This document shows, piece after piece, positions 43,220 to 54,766 of a DNA stretch of 64,000 bases (positions are counted from its first letter, which is position 1; the number at the start of each line of letters is the position of its first letter). The notes beneath the pieces are model-generated. The model was not told the origin of the DNA. It was given only the letters and a program-made list of their open reading frames with translations, and did not search any database. Origin of the DNA: Pezicula radicicola (Eukaryota > Ascomycota > Leotiomycetes > Helotiales > Dermateaceae); contig PDUO01000005.1 in the NCBI GenBank assembly GCA_003008705.1, positions 1,602,827 through 1,666,826 of the forward strand, in the 5' to 3' direction. The position numbers and the translations under genes are program-made.

Positions 43220-43534
43220 TTAAATCTGCCAATATTGCTGATAAAACAGCCTTAGTGGCCTTCCTAAATACAGAGTTTTGCGGGCTGGGTAGAGTCGCAA
43301 GAAATATCCATCTCTTTCCCTCATTGGGTAACCTTCTATGCCATTAATCATAATCCTCGCAAGATCAAGGCGTGGTAGTGGTACGAGTGGCTTTAACATT
43401 CCATCTATTTCTAATAAAAGCTCGTCGTTGAACAGGCTGCCTTGATCGGCAGCTTCGCTTTTAACATCTCGTGAAAGGGCTCGGTTACTAGACGAGGTTA
43501 GTGGTAATAGCGAATGAGAGATGGTTGAGGACAT
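43220..43534 (-). CDS. Hypothetical small protein
   Basis: A complete 104-codon frame from ATG 43534 to a stop, with plausible fungal composition: a Ser-rich start (MSSTISHSLLPLTSSSNRAL) followed by an ordered-looking part (FNDELLLEIDGMLKPLVPLP, YFLRLYPARKTLYLGRPLRL). There is no signal peptide, membrane helix or domain that I recognise. It stands alone between the transporter and the STAND gene. It could be a real orphan gene, an exon of something larger, or chance. Confidence 0.3.
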   Translation of the reverse strand: MSSTISHSLLPLTSSSNRALSRDVKSEAADQGSLFNDELLLEIDGMLKPLVPLPRLDLARIMINGIEGYPMRERDGYFLRLYPARKTLYLGRPLRLFYQQYWQI

Positions 43535-44194
43535 CAGCTAGTAGTATTAGTTTTCAAGATCTAATAAACTAGCAATAGAAGTAGGATTAAATTTACATTG
43601 CAATTAATATGCTCTTTACAAGTTCTTGCAACCCTTTTTCGCTCGCTTAAAACCCTGTTAGTCCTTTTTGGCTTCAGCACCAATAAGATTACATATTTTG
43701 TTAGTACAATTAATAGAAGGATCCAAATTATTAGGTCTACCTTTAGCATATAGTTTTGTTTCCATTACTATGCCTAGAGAACTGCATTGCTACTCAACTA
43801 TTAACCTTGATGATAAGAGTAACTAGCAAAATATGAACTGAAGTTCTTGCTCTTTAGCGTGATTTTCCTCTCTTTACTTCTCTCTTCTTCACACTACAAA
43901 TTTTAGAAGCATATTCATATGTAGCCTAACATGTAAAACTTAGAGAACAATCTGTAGTACGGAAGGACAAAGAGCGACTATCCATTGTCTTTTCAACTAT
44001 TGTAATTTGAAGAAATGAAACAGTTGGTTATTTATGGCAATGTCCAGTCTCAATTACACACTATTCTGCTCTTACAGTTTCGCTTCGGAAGATTTAGTCT
44101 CTTAAGACTTGGCCGTCGCAAGTTGTTCTCAACCTCTAAATAATCTCCCGTCATGTGATCGTCCTACTACTACAAGTAGGCCGATTCTGGCACT
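43535..44194. other. Intergenic, AT-rich
   Basis: Nothing supported was found in this stretch. Confidence 0.5.
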
Positions 44195-44458
44195 CTAGCT
44201 TCCACACAGAAACACAAAACTCGATAAAAAACCACTATTGCCACCATATGTTGCTGCCCTCTCTTGTGGCTTAATTTGAACCTCTGGAGATTTATTATTC
44301 TCTGGGTCGAGACGTTGACGATTCCGACCAGGCTTCGACCTCCTTTTGGGGGTTCTGGTAGTCTGTTTTTTGACAGAATCGAAATCTGCATTATTGGAGT
44401 CGGGTGATGGACCAAGGGTAAGAGTCTTCAGAATAGCTGTTAGATCTTCGGATGACAT
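44195..44458 (-). CDS. Hypothetical small basic protein
   Basis: An 87-codon frame from ATG 44458 (MSSEDLTAILKTLTLGPSPD) with a strongly basic middle (TTRTPKRRSKPGRNRQRLDP). The acidic/hydrophobic start followed by a basic patch is the sort of thing seen in small nuclear proteins, but I recognise no domain. An upstream TTG-initiated reading (44473) is less likely. Low confidence that it is expressed. Confidence 0.3.
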   Translation of the reverse strand: MSSEDLTAILKTLTLGPSPDSNNADFDSVKKQTTRTPKRRSKPGRNRQRLDPENNKSPEVQIKPQERAATYGGNSGFLSSFVFLCGS

Positions 44459-45027
44459 CGTAGTTAGCTCCAAACAAATTGAGGAAGTGTAATACAGAAG
44501 TTAGCAGAGAGACTCGGAAATCGAGGAGCACTTAAGTGTATTTGTTTCAGTTCGAAATAATACAATAGAAGTTGGAGGGTATGACAAGAGCGGGGTAATT
44601 AACCCAGGTAATATGGCGTGGAAATATATCATTGGTAACAGCTGATTAGAACCCTGCTCTATTTCGTCTCGAGAGATAACGAATATTGTATAACTTGCTG
44701 GGGAATCCTAAAAGTCTCGTAATATAATTTAGAACATTTAATGGCTATGGAAACTTACTAAGTTAGTAGTGAGGTGGGCGTATAATGATAAATGGAACTC
44801 AGATGTGTGGGGTGGGTAAAGATATAACAACCTTTTAGGTTGATAGCTTGATAAGGGGGGGAAAGTCGCCACTAGTCTTAACATGATTGTCATTACTATA
44901 TAGTTATCACCTCTTGGTGTTCCATACTCTATCCTTGAATTTATCTTGAAGCCTCTGGCTAGTTATGCTGACCATCGTAGGAAGTTATTGTATTAAAAGG
45001 TGGCTTGGATTTGGCTCCAGAACTAGC
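44459..45027. other. Intergenic
   Basis: Downstream flank of the STAND gene. Nothing else was recognised. Confidence 0.5.
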
Positions 45028-48000
45028 TTATTTGCTGCTTACAGGTTGTATAGCTCGGCCTTGGAATGGTTTGAATCGCAATGAAAGCGAGGTATAGCTT
45101 TGCGCTTGTTGCAAGACTGCCGCAGCTTGGTGATGTCCATGATGTGTTGCAAGATCGAAGGGAGTATGGCCAAAATAGTTCCGAGTAAGCAAGTCTGCTC
45201 CGTGCGCAACGAGCAAATGAATCACCGCACAATGACCTCTTTCTGATGCAAGATGTAAAGGAGTATCCCCTCCCCCATTCTGATTGTTCACATTAGGTCC
45301 AAAGCTGAGCAGGAAATTTGTGACTGTGACGGAATCTGATCTTGCAGCTTCATGCAAAGCCGTATTTTCCCATTCGCCTGTCGCCGAAAGACAGCAAGGT
45401 ACGCCTTCAAGCTGCATCATAGCCTTCATCAATGATAAATTCCCATGGCGGGCTAATAGAACGAAAGCTGATGTCCCAGCGGCATTCTTAAATTGACAAA
45501 GTGGAATCTGCTGACGATTGGCGTTGACCAATGCGTCTGTTCGTTCCCCCTGTTGCTCCTCCGCCTGAAAGGATGCTATGATTGATTGATTCTTGGATTT
45601 TAGTAGGGCCCCATATACTTCTGGGAAATTCCAAACGCATGCTACAAAGAGCGGGGTCAGAGGCTTGGAGCAGTAATCACTATTGATCTCGTGCTCTTGT
45701 GAGTCAAGCGACTTGAGCCAGTTATAAACACCACGCTCTGATCTTGAGGTCATGAAACCCACAAATAGTTCCTTCAAAGGGTGTCTATGTCGCAATTTCC
45801 CAGCTTTACTACAATGCAAATGCCAAAATTCAGAAGCATAAGCGAGCAATCGACCCAGAGTTGCGATTGAGGTCGTTACAGGTAATTCGTCTTGAATAGT
45901 TATCTCAGGGACCTCGCTAGTTGGAACTGGTCGGAGAGTGTTTATACGAAGCAAGTCTGTACGTCTCCTTTTGCCCTGAATTCCATGCTTGAAGATACTG
46001 AGACATGTTGTAGCAGCTTGTGCATGCACTATCTCATCGGAGTATTCGAGCAATCCTGAGGATAGACGCTGTTGAAGATAATCGCGTGCTGAAAGATGGA
46101 CGAAATGGACATATCCACAATCGTCTTCCACCACAAAGTTACTACAAATATCAAGCAGCAGTCCTGGTGATATATGTTTATCTAGAGTGCCATGATACCC
46201 CAGAGCGACTATATCCACAAGCTCTGTTAACTGCAATGGCCAACGAGTAGCAATAAGCCAGCCCAATGCCTTCTCAGCGAGCTTACGTTCGTACAACCCC
46301 GGAGATGTATTAGACTCATAGACTTGGTCGTACACACTATTAAGATCGGGAAGACCAGAGCTTGATTCTAGTTGCTCAAGGCGATGTATGATGTCCCAGG
46401 GATGCCGAAGCGGCTTTGTTCTGCTGAGGAATACTTCTACTTGCAGCTCCACCCACCTGAACCTGTTTTCATATTAGTCATTAGTGCCTGAGCTGAAACT
46501 GAAAGACCATACATTGCTGATGCGCGCTCCAATAAGACTGTTGCGAGACGTTGTGCCAATTCTGATGACATCGCACTGCGCCTCCGGCGCTCAGGTCGTT
46601 CCAGTTCTCCTCTGATGAATGTTTCAATATCATCGGAGGTCTTCTCGGCACAAATCATCAGGCCAGGAACATTAGGAAAGCAATCCTTCACCACAGGATC
46701 CGATCTGCTGGTAATGAATACTCTGATGGGGCTTTCCGCACATATGTCCTTAAGGAAATCCATAAGGCCGAGTTTGTCAGAAACTTCGTCTAGGCCATCA
46801 AGTACGAACACGACATTGGAGGAATTCTTCACGGCCCACGAGAGGAATTTCAAGCAGTTGCGGTCGTTGAAAATCTTGCGAGTCAGGCAATCTCGTATCG
46901 TTATGTCCTCCTCTAAATGGTCATTAATAAGTTCGGGAATTGAGATGATTTGCGCCAGTAAACTTCTGATTATATGCATAGAACTGTCCTCGCCGTGGCC
47001 CTTGGAACAGTAGTAAAAAGCCGGTTGGATGTTGTCGTCTTCCAAGAAGCGTTCTACCACCAGGGATGTCACACAGCTTTTCCCAGTCCCAATTGCACCC
47101 TGCAGCCAAAACACACCTGAGGGGGAGTGCTTCCAATCCAAGTAAGCTGGATCGTTAAACAACCATTTTCCAGAAGACTCGTATTTCGTTCCCAGCCGGC
47201 TTCTGATGGCGTTATGCTGATTTTGGATTGAAACATCAGATATGAGTTGAAGGCATTCGCCGATTTCTCTTTCCTCTGTATCTGATTTTTTCATTGCTTC
47301 TTCAAGATTGGCTTTGAGATCGGCAAGAGCATTTTCCATTCTCTTCAGACTTAGAGACTGATGTAGTGTGGTTTCGGTCTTGACCAGAATTTGACAAGCC
47401 GTGTCGGCCTGCGTGACCCTTGCAAGGGCTTCAGCCCATCCGTCAAAATTTAGACAGTTTCTAGTTGTCCGACTGAGTGTATTTCTACAAAGGTAGCGCA
47501 GGACTTTCGCTTGGTACTTTAGCACCTCCACGTAAACTGTTATGAATTCAGATTGGAGTGTTGTGGCCGATGCGCCGCTAGTTCCAGTGAATATTGAGTG
47601 CTCCATCACTGCATACCGGTTGATAATGGTAGCAACAGCCTCTGCGCCGTCTAATGCCGCTGAATACTGAACTGGTTCGTTTGAAAGAAGCTAGAGCTAC
47701 GTTAGAAATGAGCTTAGGTTCGCAATTCGACATACCTTGAGAATAATTGATATCCCAGCTACTGGTATCCCAATGTGTATAGGATCAATATTTCCGACAG
47801 CCGCAGGAAGCTCTTTCAAAGTGACGAGTATCTCGAGCACATGTCTGAATTGATCCCTGAACTTCTTTGGCCGTCCTTTCCATTTGTAGGTCCATTGTCG
47901 TGATTTCATTGTCTTTATTCGGTGTGCGATACCGGCAGCGACTTGCTCAGCGATATTGCCGCCCGCTTGTCCATCGACATCATCTCTAACTAAAACTTCA

Positions 48001-48071
48001 AGATCTTGAATAAGGAAGGGCTCCTCCGCTTTCAACTTCTCGTAAGCAGCTTCCCATAATGTTCCACTCAT
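45028..48071 (-). CDS. NACHT-ankyrin STAND (NLR-like) protein
   Basis: Three exons: 48071-47736, 47690-46513 and 46462-45028 (982 residues). The N-terminal part (MSGTLWEAAYEKLKAEEPFL, then IPVAGISIILK, continuing in exon 2) is the helical N-terminal domain of fungal STAND proteins. The NACHT ATPase has Walker A GAIGTGKSCVTS (about residue 306), Walker B NVVFVLDGLDEV (about 401) and a sensor-like RVFITSRSDP. A winged-helix-like region (EKALGWLIATRWPLQLTELV, HFVHLSARDYL) follows, and three ankyrin repeats close the protein (about 870-960: TALHEAARSDSV, DTPLHLASERGHCAVIHLLV, HTPFDLATHHGH). Such proteins are intracellular receptors in fungal non-self recognition and cell death. Splicing at the 48-nt intron 2 restores SAMFRWVELQV. 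It appears intact, unlike the nearby HET copy. Confidence 0.9.
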
Positions 48072-49011
48072 CTTGATCTTCGACTCGTTGATCGGTTTTG
48101 ACTCGGCCACCAAACTGACGTTCTACTTTCTTGGGGAATATAAGTGGAATGGAACAGAAGGCCATATGAACGGAGACTGCTTTGGAACGGAGACCGCCAA
48201 AGCAGTCTCGAAGGGAAGGCATGACTTATGTCCTGTCGCCAATCCGAAAACCTGGTGAGACCCTAGTTTGCGTTAACTTTGAGACAACCTGGAAGAATTC
48301 GAAGCACATAACATTGCGGTGAGGCTGGAGGATGATAAAGAGACTATCGCCCAAAAGTGGAGCCAATCAATCAGTGTCGATTCTCTTTTCTCGCAGCTCA
48401 GTGGGTGAAGACAAACGGCGGTGTACGGAAGGTACGAAAGCCACAATTTTCGTCTAATTCTCATCTACCGACTCTATCACAATGTTGCTTAGTAATAACG
48501 TCGGCACTTTTGTGAATCAAACAGGAGGTTTCTATTGCGTCTCTAAGCGAACACCGATGATTGATTCCACTTACTGTACAGTATGACAACTTGCTTGGCC
48601 CGTAGCAAGGAGGCTTCCGGAGATACTAAAAAAAGGATTTTTTTCACAAATCTGGAAGATAGATTCCAAGACTTGTTTTTATCAGTGCAGAGCTATACTA
48701 ATGTAGGGTGTAGAGAAGGCGAGACCCCAAGTATGAAAGAGCGGCAGTAAGTTGATTATAATAAACATCAGTAACAGGTTTATATTAGCTGCTTCTCACT
48801 GAGAATATCAATTGTAAGCTGCAGAAACATACACCAACTAGAGTGAAATTAACATTGAAACTCTAAGTAGAATATCAAAACCTATATAACATTGCTCTAG
48901 ACATGTCGAAAGTTCGTAGCTTAAAAAAAATAAAAATAAAAAGCAACCGCATAATTGTACCTCTTGACCGACCAGTCAAAGATTTCTAGAAGAGCCAGTG
49001 CTACCGTAAAT
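48072..49011. other. Intergenic
   Basis: Upstream region of the STAND gene and downstream flank of the oxidoreductase at 49012-49930. No gene is supported; the open frame at 48258-48073 is antisense or leader sequence. Confidence 0.5.
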
Positions 49012-49930
49012 CTAGTCAAAGAAGCAAATCGCTCGACACTCAATGCTTTCTCTCGGTGGCAAATGGTCCGTATCAGGAATAATAAACGAATTATGAGGAC
49101 ACCTCCAACCCGGTTGATCCTGCTTAGTATCATAACCCTTAAAAACAACAAGATCATGAGGTTCCATAGCATGCATATAATACCACTTATGCTGAGGTTC
49201 ACTACTGCCATGAGACATAATATAATTCCCTCCCTTTATTCCACTACCGCTTCGGACCTTGAGTTGATAATCGGAATCCGGTACGGTTGTTGCGTCGGCT
49301 ACACAAAGTGGATCTCGTTGTAAGGTCTTGATGGGTCTCCATGTTCCCATGAAGGAAAAGCGAGAACAGGTATCGAAGAGTTTTTTTAGGTTGTCTGGAA
49401 GTGGGATTACGGCTTTGATTCCTTCGACTAGTTCGGGGACTCCGCAATAGTCGCAGTGTGGATGTCCGGATGGACCGTTCAGTTCGGGGTGTGCCAAGTC
49501 TCGAGGATCACCGCCTTCTTGCTTTGTTTGGTATGCTGCTCGGATACAATGGTTGAATAGGTGAACTGTAGAAGCTCCCGTCCTGTTATGCCAGCTCATT
49601 AGTTATCTGGCATGAGTTATTCTAGTTGGAAGCTTACACTTCTTTGAGCACATCTTCCATCTCCTTGTAGTACTCGGTCGTAACAGAATCCACATCTTTC
49701 ATATTCCTCTCCTTGATAGGCAATTTGACAAACTTGAAACCGTTTCTGTCAAGTTCGAATTCGTCCTCTCGGCCACGGATGTCATGAACTACCATGGAGC
49801 GAGTATATTCATCACCAATACCGAGGTAACGTTGCTTGAATGTAGCTGCATCTCTGATTGTGCCATCTGCAGCACAATAGTTGAAGTCGGCAACTACATC
49901 GTGAGGAGTGTAGAGCTTGGATGGAGACAT
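49012..49930 (-). CDS. CmcJ/AsaB-type oxidoreductase (GA4-desaturase-like)
   Basis: Two exons: 49930-49638 and 49582-49012 (287 residues, the usual size). Exon 1 gives MSPSKLYTPHDVVADFNYCA and RSMVVHDIRGREDEFELDRN. Exon 2 gives FSFMGTWRPIKTLQRDPLCV, YMHAMEPHDLVVFKGYDTKQ and HNSFIIPDTDHLPPRESIEC, ending RAICFFD. This order (W-R-P-[I/L] then DPL, then H-x-L-[V/I]-x-KGYD, then RES[I/V]E.R) is the signature of the fungal hydroxylase/desaturase family that includes AsaB and CmcJ-like proteins. Its members often act in secondary metabolism. The 55-nt intron (GTAAGC..AACAG) restores KEVTGASTVHLFNH. No biosynthetic backbone gene is seen close by, so the substrate is open. Confidence 0.83.
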
Positions 49931-52352
49931 GGTGGAGACGTGAGATTGTTTTTGTGGAAGAGAATAAGTTGAGTATTATGGTGAATTTTTAGGAAGATGT
50001 GGTGTAGTTAACTTGCGATGGTAGAGGGAAATCGTATTGTGTACCTATATATACATATCAATACCCTCCTCGGATTGTGTTGTGTTGTCTCTGGTAAATG
50101 CGAGTACGATTTCGAGTACGAGCCAAGAAAAAGTAAAACTCTATAGAGCGTAGTCGGAAAGCAGTAAGTTGTGCTGTAAGAAAGTTAATTGTTTAGGAGG
50201 ATAGTATTAATACCGCGATTTGACCTAGATTTGGATTTTTTAACCTATCACATGCTATATTCGAAATTGTATGCCTGCGGTAAGGTTATGGAATAGGCTT
50301 AAGTTTAGCGATCCAAGAGAGGTGATGCTTGTCAAAGATTAAGCGACATAAAGTATTTATTCGGATAGGTACTTGGTAAAATGCTTGGCCTGTACGGTTG
50401 TTCTTGTTGTCACTGATATATTTCCTGATTTCTTGTCAATTGCTCAGTTTCTCTAGTTAGCACGTGTTGGCAGGTATTGACATCGCTAAAACGAACTCTT
50501 TAAAGTTCCCCTTAGAAAATTCGAAATAGCCTGATTACCTCTACACAACTACCTCATCTTTCTCTCTTCTTAGTGAAAGCAGAAAATGTAAGCTACTTTA
50601 GAGAATAGATATGTATCACATAGTAAAAATAGGCTATCGCATCTCCTGTTGTAAGTACTGTGAAATATTAGAATTTATATCTGATTAGGCATTAGGAATT
50701 TCGTTATAGAGATTCCGAACTTCTAAGTTGAATGTATACATTGAGTACATTAGTGGGGAAGGTTGTCTGCTCCCACATACTTCGTACTGGCCCAAATAAT
50801 CCTTATTTCTGTCTAAGTGCAACTAGCTAGATATAACCAAAAAAAAGGGACTTTCTGATTGAGTGATTTGTTAATTACCCTTGATGCGCTCACATAGAAA
50901 TAAGGATTATTTGGGCTAGTACGAAGTAGATCTACGTCCCTGCAACGACTCTAGGAAAACAAATATACTGGATTACTGGGGCTTATGAACAAACTAAGGT
51001 TAAGTGGAGTATCCGGCTGATAATATTTGAAGAGGTTTAAACAATTTTGGTGAAGGATAGATATTTAGCCTGGATTCTATAGCCAAAAAGAGCAGGTTAC
51101 CTATTAACTATAAATTTCTTTGGGCCGGCTAATTAAACCATTATATACTACATAACCTGAACTACCTATGTGAATTAAATACTATTCATCACAGTCTCCT
51201 AAAAATATCCTATTACAAGAAAAACCAATTCTGATTATTAACACAAGATCCTGTATCTTAAGGAAAATTCTGTGTCAGCGTAGGGGGAGGCGTTGAGTCG
51301 CTGGAAGGTAGAGTCTTTAGGCTTCCGCTGTTGAGGTTTGAGAATGGATTGCGTAAAAGCGCGGAAGAGGATACTATTGCTACTGTCTAAGTCATTGAAA
51401 CGAATAATTTACTACAACGTCGACATCGTGTACTGTGGCCATTGCATGAGACTGCGAATTTGCGGACAACAATAATATTGTTCGCCGAGAGAGAATCACA
51501 CTATTCTGCTTCTTAGAAGACAATCTTTACACCTTATGATAGGACTACTATTAGAATACCTTTATACTTTACCTATTTAGTCTGCGTTCTTGTAATACAG
51601 ATCCTGTCTGCTCCTATACAGTGCTGGACTTTGTTTACGTTGGAAATCTTTTGTTAGTTTGCACATGCGATATTTAATTGGCGGTCCCTCAATCAATTTT
51701 TGGCTCCCATCAACCAAGAATTTAGAAGTTGCCAAGAGGTGGGATGGAGATTTGCTACTTATTGATCCGATCGAGCGGGTGAATGCATGGCCACTGAGAC
51801 ACGAGATATCTGGCCTTTGAACCCGTATTCAGTGAGTGGCCAAGGCTCTATTCCTTCTTGAGAAACGCCCTTCCCATTCGTATAATTGTATCCTAAATTT
51901 GGTGAATATCTTTCATGGTTGATGATTGGCATCTATCTCGTGTTGTCTGACAAACAGGAAGAAGCTGCTGGTCGTCGTTGACACGCTGTGCTGCTGTCAA
52001 AAGAAGGTTTGCTGTAAATAGGGGGATTCGCCTCCAGAAAGTCAAGCTTCTTCCAGGGTGTCAACCTGGGACACTCCACAAACTTAGCGTGCCCAGAGCG
52101 CCAAGGGGCCAATTTACCTAGTGTCTGCTATGAATTCAAATGACATTCCTCCTGGTGCGCCCTGTACTTTTTGTATATCCTCAAAGTCTCGTTTTCTTTA
52201 TTTTGTCCTGCGCAAACACATGATGCCATCCTGTCGTTTTCGTTGATACTGTACCTGCAACTCTCCGAAGAAGGCCTTGTTTGGATTTTGATGCTGGGAA
52301 ACAGGGGTGTGTTGTGCAGATCCGGTAGCCTATCATCATCAGCATCATCACC
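49931..52352. other. Gene-poor spacer with a MITE-like element
   Basis: About 2.4 kb separating two divergent genes. It contains the inverted-repeat element 50780-50926; I could not support any gene or other repeat in the remainder. Confidence 0.55.
50780..50926. mobile_element. MITE-like element, 31-bp terminal inverted repeats
   Basis: The left arm CTTCGTACTGGCCCAAATAA continuing TCCTTATTTCT (50780-50810) is an inverted copy of the right arm AGAAATAAGGATTATTTGGG continuing CTAGTACGAAG (50896-50926). There is a single mismatch over 31 bp. TA at 50778-79 and 50927-28 flanks the pair exactly, as in Tc1/mariner-type insertions. The 85-bp centre has no coding capacity. The near-identity of the arms suggests that it is young. 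Confidence 0.8.
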
Positions 52353-53849
52353 ATGGAGCGACAACTACGGAGCCTTGTCAACGGCCTCTTCCCCGCGCAC
52401 TCGTCCGCCCAGGCCGACTACTCCCTCCTCACCACTCATCAGAGTGAAGTATCGAGCCCTGCATCTTCAATCACCAGTGCCAAAGACGACCCCATCACAC
52501 GACTCAAGTTCAACCTCCTGCGATTCGCCTTCTTCCTCCTTCCCTCGCCCGTGCAAAAAAAGTTACGACCAGCACTCTTCAAGCCACAACGATTATACCC
52601 AACTTCATATCTCGATGGCCTACGAGGCGTGGCCAGTCTGCTGGTCTTCTTCTGCCATTTTACAGAGGGTTTTGTGCCATGGTACATGAATACGTATGGG
52701 ATAGCAGGGGGGGATGACCATGTTCATTCGAGTCCGTTACAACTTCCTTTCTTGCGAGTCCTGTACGCAGGCAGGCCTATGGTTCATATCTTCTTCGTCA
52801 TATCTGGATTCGTCCTCTCATACAAACCATTAAAACTCGCACGCACACGCAACTATGCGAATCTGCACACAACACTCTCCTCCTCGGTGTTCCGACGAGG
52901 CCTACGACTCTTCCTCCCTACTGCGGCCTCGACATTCATAGTTGTTCTCATGTTGCGTATTGGGTGGAGGGACGGAGCACAGCCTACTTTCGCGGCTCAG
53001 ATTTGGGATTGGTTACATGCATTATGGCGGATCACATTCTCATGGAATTGGGATATCACACAGTTTCTGCCATACGATACACATCTCTGGACCATCCCCA
53101 TCGAAATGAGCCACTCGCTTCTCCTCTTCATCACCATCTGCGGACTCTCTCGCTGCAAGACTGTACTTCGATTGATCTTCCTCTTCGGAATAATGATCTA
53201 TTGCCTCAAGTGCCAACACTGGGCCGCCTTCGAGTTTTTGGGTGGTATGCTCATCGCAGAGATAGGACTCATTCAAGATGCGCGCAGGGAACGAGACGCG
53301 AATAAAGAAGGTGGGGATGGTACCTCGACAGTGAGTTCAAAAGTATGGTCTGTGTTCTGGATGGCCAACTTCATCGTGGCACTTTGGCTAGCTGGCTGGC
53401 CTAATCAAAACGCCGACGCAACTCCCGGCATAAGACACCTCGTCCCCATCACTCCAAACCCATATTTCTCGACTGGTGGCGACATACTTTCTTTCTTCTG
53501 GTTTGCAGTGGGATCCATGCAAGTTGTGTTTGCTTGTCAACAGCTGCCTATCCTGCAACGCCTCTTCACCACACCCCTTGCCCAGTTTCTCGCTAACATC
53601 TCATACGCGTTATATCTTATGCATGGTCCTTTTCTCGATGCATTTGGGCACAAATGGATGCCAAATGTGTGGTGGGCTGTAGGTGGTCCAGACTGGTTCT
53701 GGGGTAGACTTTTTGGCTGGTTGGGAGGAATTTTTGTTATGGGGATTCCAATTGTGTGGGCGGCAGATGTATTTTGGAGAGGCGTGGATATACCATGTGT
53801 TAATTTTGCGAGGTGGCTGGAAGGCGTCTGTGTTGTCAAAGAGGATTGA
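52353..53849 (+). CDS. Acyltransferase 3 family membrane protein
   Basis: A single-exon gene of 498 residues. After a Ser-rich N-terminus (about 1-85) comes the family's first motif, YPTSYLDGLRGVASLLVFFC then HF. Next is PMVHIFFVISGFVLSYKPLK and later IPIEMSHSLLLFITICGL. The C-terminal ISYALYLMHGPFLDAFGHKW is the usual late helix with a conserved His. About ten hydrophobic segments can be counted. Acyltransferase-3 proteins move acyl groups onto sugars, lipids or other small molecules at membranes; the fungal members' substrates are mostly unknown. ATG 52353 is the first in frame and gives the full domain. An overlapping frame at 52171-52689 is a shadow. Confidence 0.86.
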   Translation: MERQLRSLVNGLFPAHSSAQADYSLLTTHQSEVSSPASSITSAKDDPITRLKFNLLRFAFFLLPSPVQKKLRPALFKPQRLYPTSYLDGLRGVASLLVFFCHFTEGFVPWYMNTYGIAGGDDHVHSSPLQLPFLRVLYAGRPMVHIFFVISGFVLSYKPLKLARTRNYANLHTTLSSSVFRRGLRLFLPTAASTFIVVLMLRIGWRDGAQPTFAAQIWDWLHALWRITFSWNWDITQFLPYDTHLWTIPIEMSHSLLLFITICGLSRCKTVLRLIFLFGIMIYCLKCQHWAAFEFLGGMLIAEIGLIQDARRERDANKEGGDGTSTVSSKVWSVFWMANFIVALWLAGWPNQNADATPGIRHLVPITPNPYFSTGGDILSFFWFAVGSMQVVFACQQLPILQRLFTTPLAQFLANISYALYLMHGPFLDAFGHKWMPNVWWAVGGPDWFWGRLFGWLGGIFVMGIPIVWAADVFWRGVDIPCVNFARWLEGVCVVKED

Positions 53850-54766
53850 TTGGGCGTTGGGCATCATGCTAGATGATCAGTTTTTCTTACTTTTTCGTGC
53901 CGTAGTGACAAATAGACTTTTTTAGGAGTTTTGGGGCTAGGTGTACGAGTGTGATAGAGAATATCTTACGGAGCAGACAGTGTTGCATAGCATTTACTAG
54001 GTGTATTGGTTGCTTCTTCTGTAATGAAACCCATTAGGCATATCTATCTTTCATCTAATACGGAGGTTCCCGCCAAAAGTCGTAATAACATAGGCTACGA
54101 AGCCTATACCGTAGCATTAGGCTTACAGCAGGCTATGACTTATAAATACCGCTTAAATAGCCTATACTCCCCCCCCCCAAATAAATGTTATACGGTGGGC
54201 CGTAGTGTAGGTTTACTCGGGCAATTATATAGACTAAATGTAGTAGCTTAAGTCTACTTTAAGTAAAATCCGTGGAATTTACACTATATTCGAGGAATTC
54301 TAACAATCTTAGTATACTCTCTATTAGCTCTACACAACTCGTAAGGCCACGTTACGGACCCACCGTATAACATTTATTTAGGGGGAGAGTAAGGCTTGTT
54401 TGTTTAGTGATGAAGTACTGTCCCTTGCTTGGTCCTGCGGCTAGGGGTTCGTGCGCAAACTAGCGAAAGCAGCAGATTCAGGCTAGAAGCCCTATAGTTT
54501 CAGGGCTTGCAGCCTAGACGGGATAGCGGTAATGGTCGTCTAGGAGCACTGGTATAGAGTTCTAGTACTATTAGGATATTAAAGTAAATCTTAGCATAGT
54601 AGAACTATATCAACGTTCAAACCAAAATTATACTTTAAGAAGGTAGAGAGATGACGGGGTAAAGTCCAGGCAGAAATAAAGATTCATCCACCAGTGGTAT
54701 TACATTTAGGGGACTTGAACCAATATACAGTAACCCTAGGAGATTCATACGACTTATATGCAGATT
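53850..54766. other. Intergenic with a second MITE-like element
   Basis: Spacer carrying the inverted-repeat element 54167-54389 and, just left of it, a palindrome-rich stretch (54090-54165: ataggctacgaagcctatac and similar) that may be part of the same mobile DNA. No gene was found. Confidence 0.55.
54167..54389. mobile_element. MITE-like element, ~36-bp terminal inverted repeats
   Basis: The left arm CTCCCCCCCCCCAAATAAAT continuing GTTATACGGTGGGCCG is mirrored by the right arm CGGACCCACCGTATAACATT continuing TATTTAGGGGGAGAG. It has a few differences, including a poly-C length change. TA precedes (54165-66) and follows (54390-91). The ~150-bp interior has no ORF. It lies about 380 bp from the AAA-ATPase remnant. 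Confidence 0.7.

Noticed and set aside
52171..52689. 172-codon open frame overlapping the acyltransferase start
   Set aside because: It is an out-of-frame shadow of the acyltransferase coding region with Ser/Pro-rich composition.
54711..54721. B-box-like ggacttgaacc suggestive of a tRNA
   Set aside because: No cloverleaf, A-box or acceptor stem can be drawn around it.
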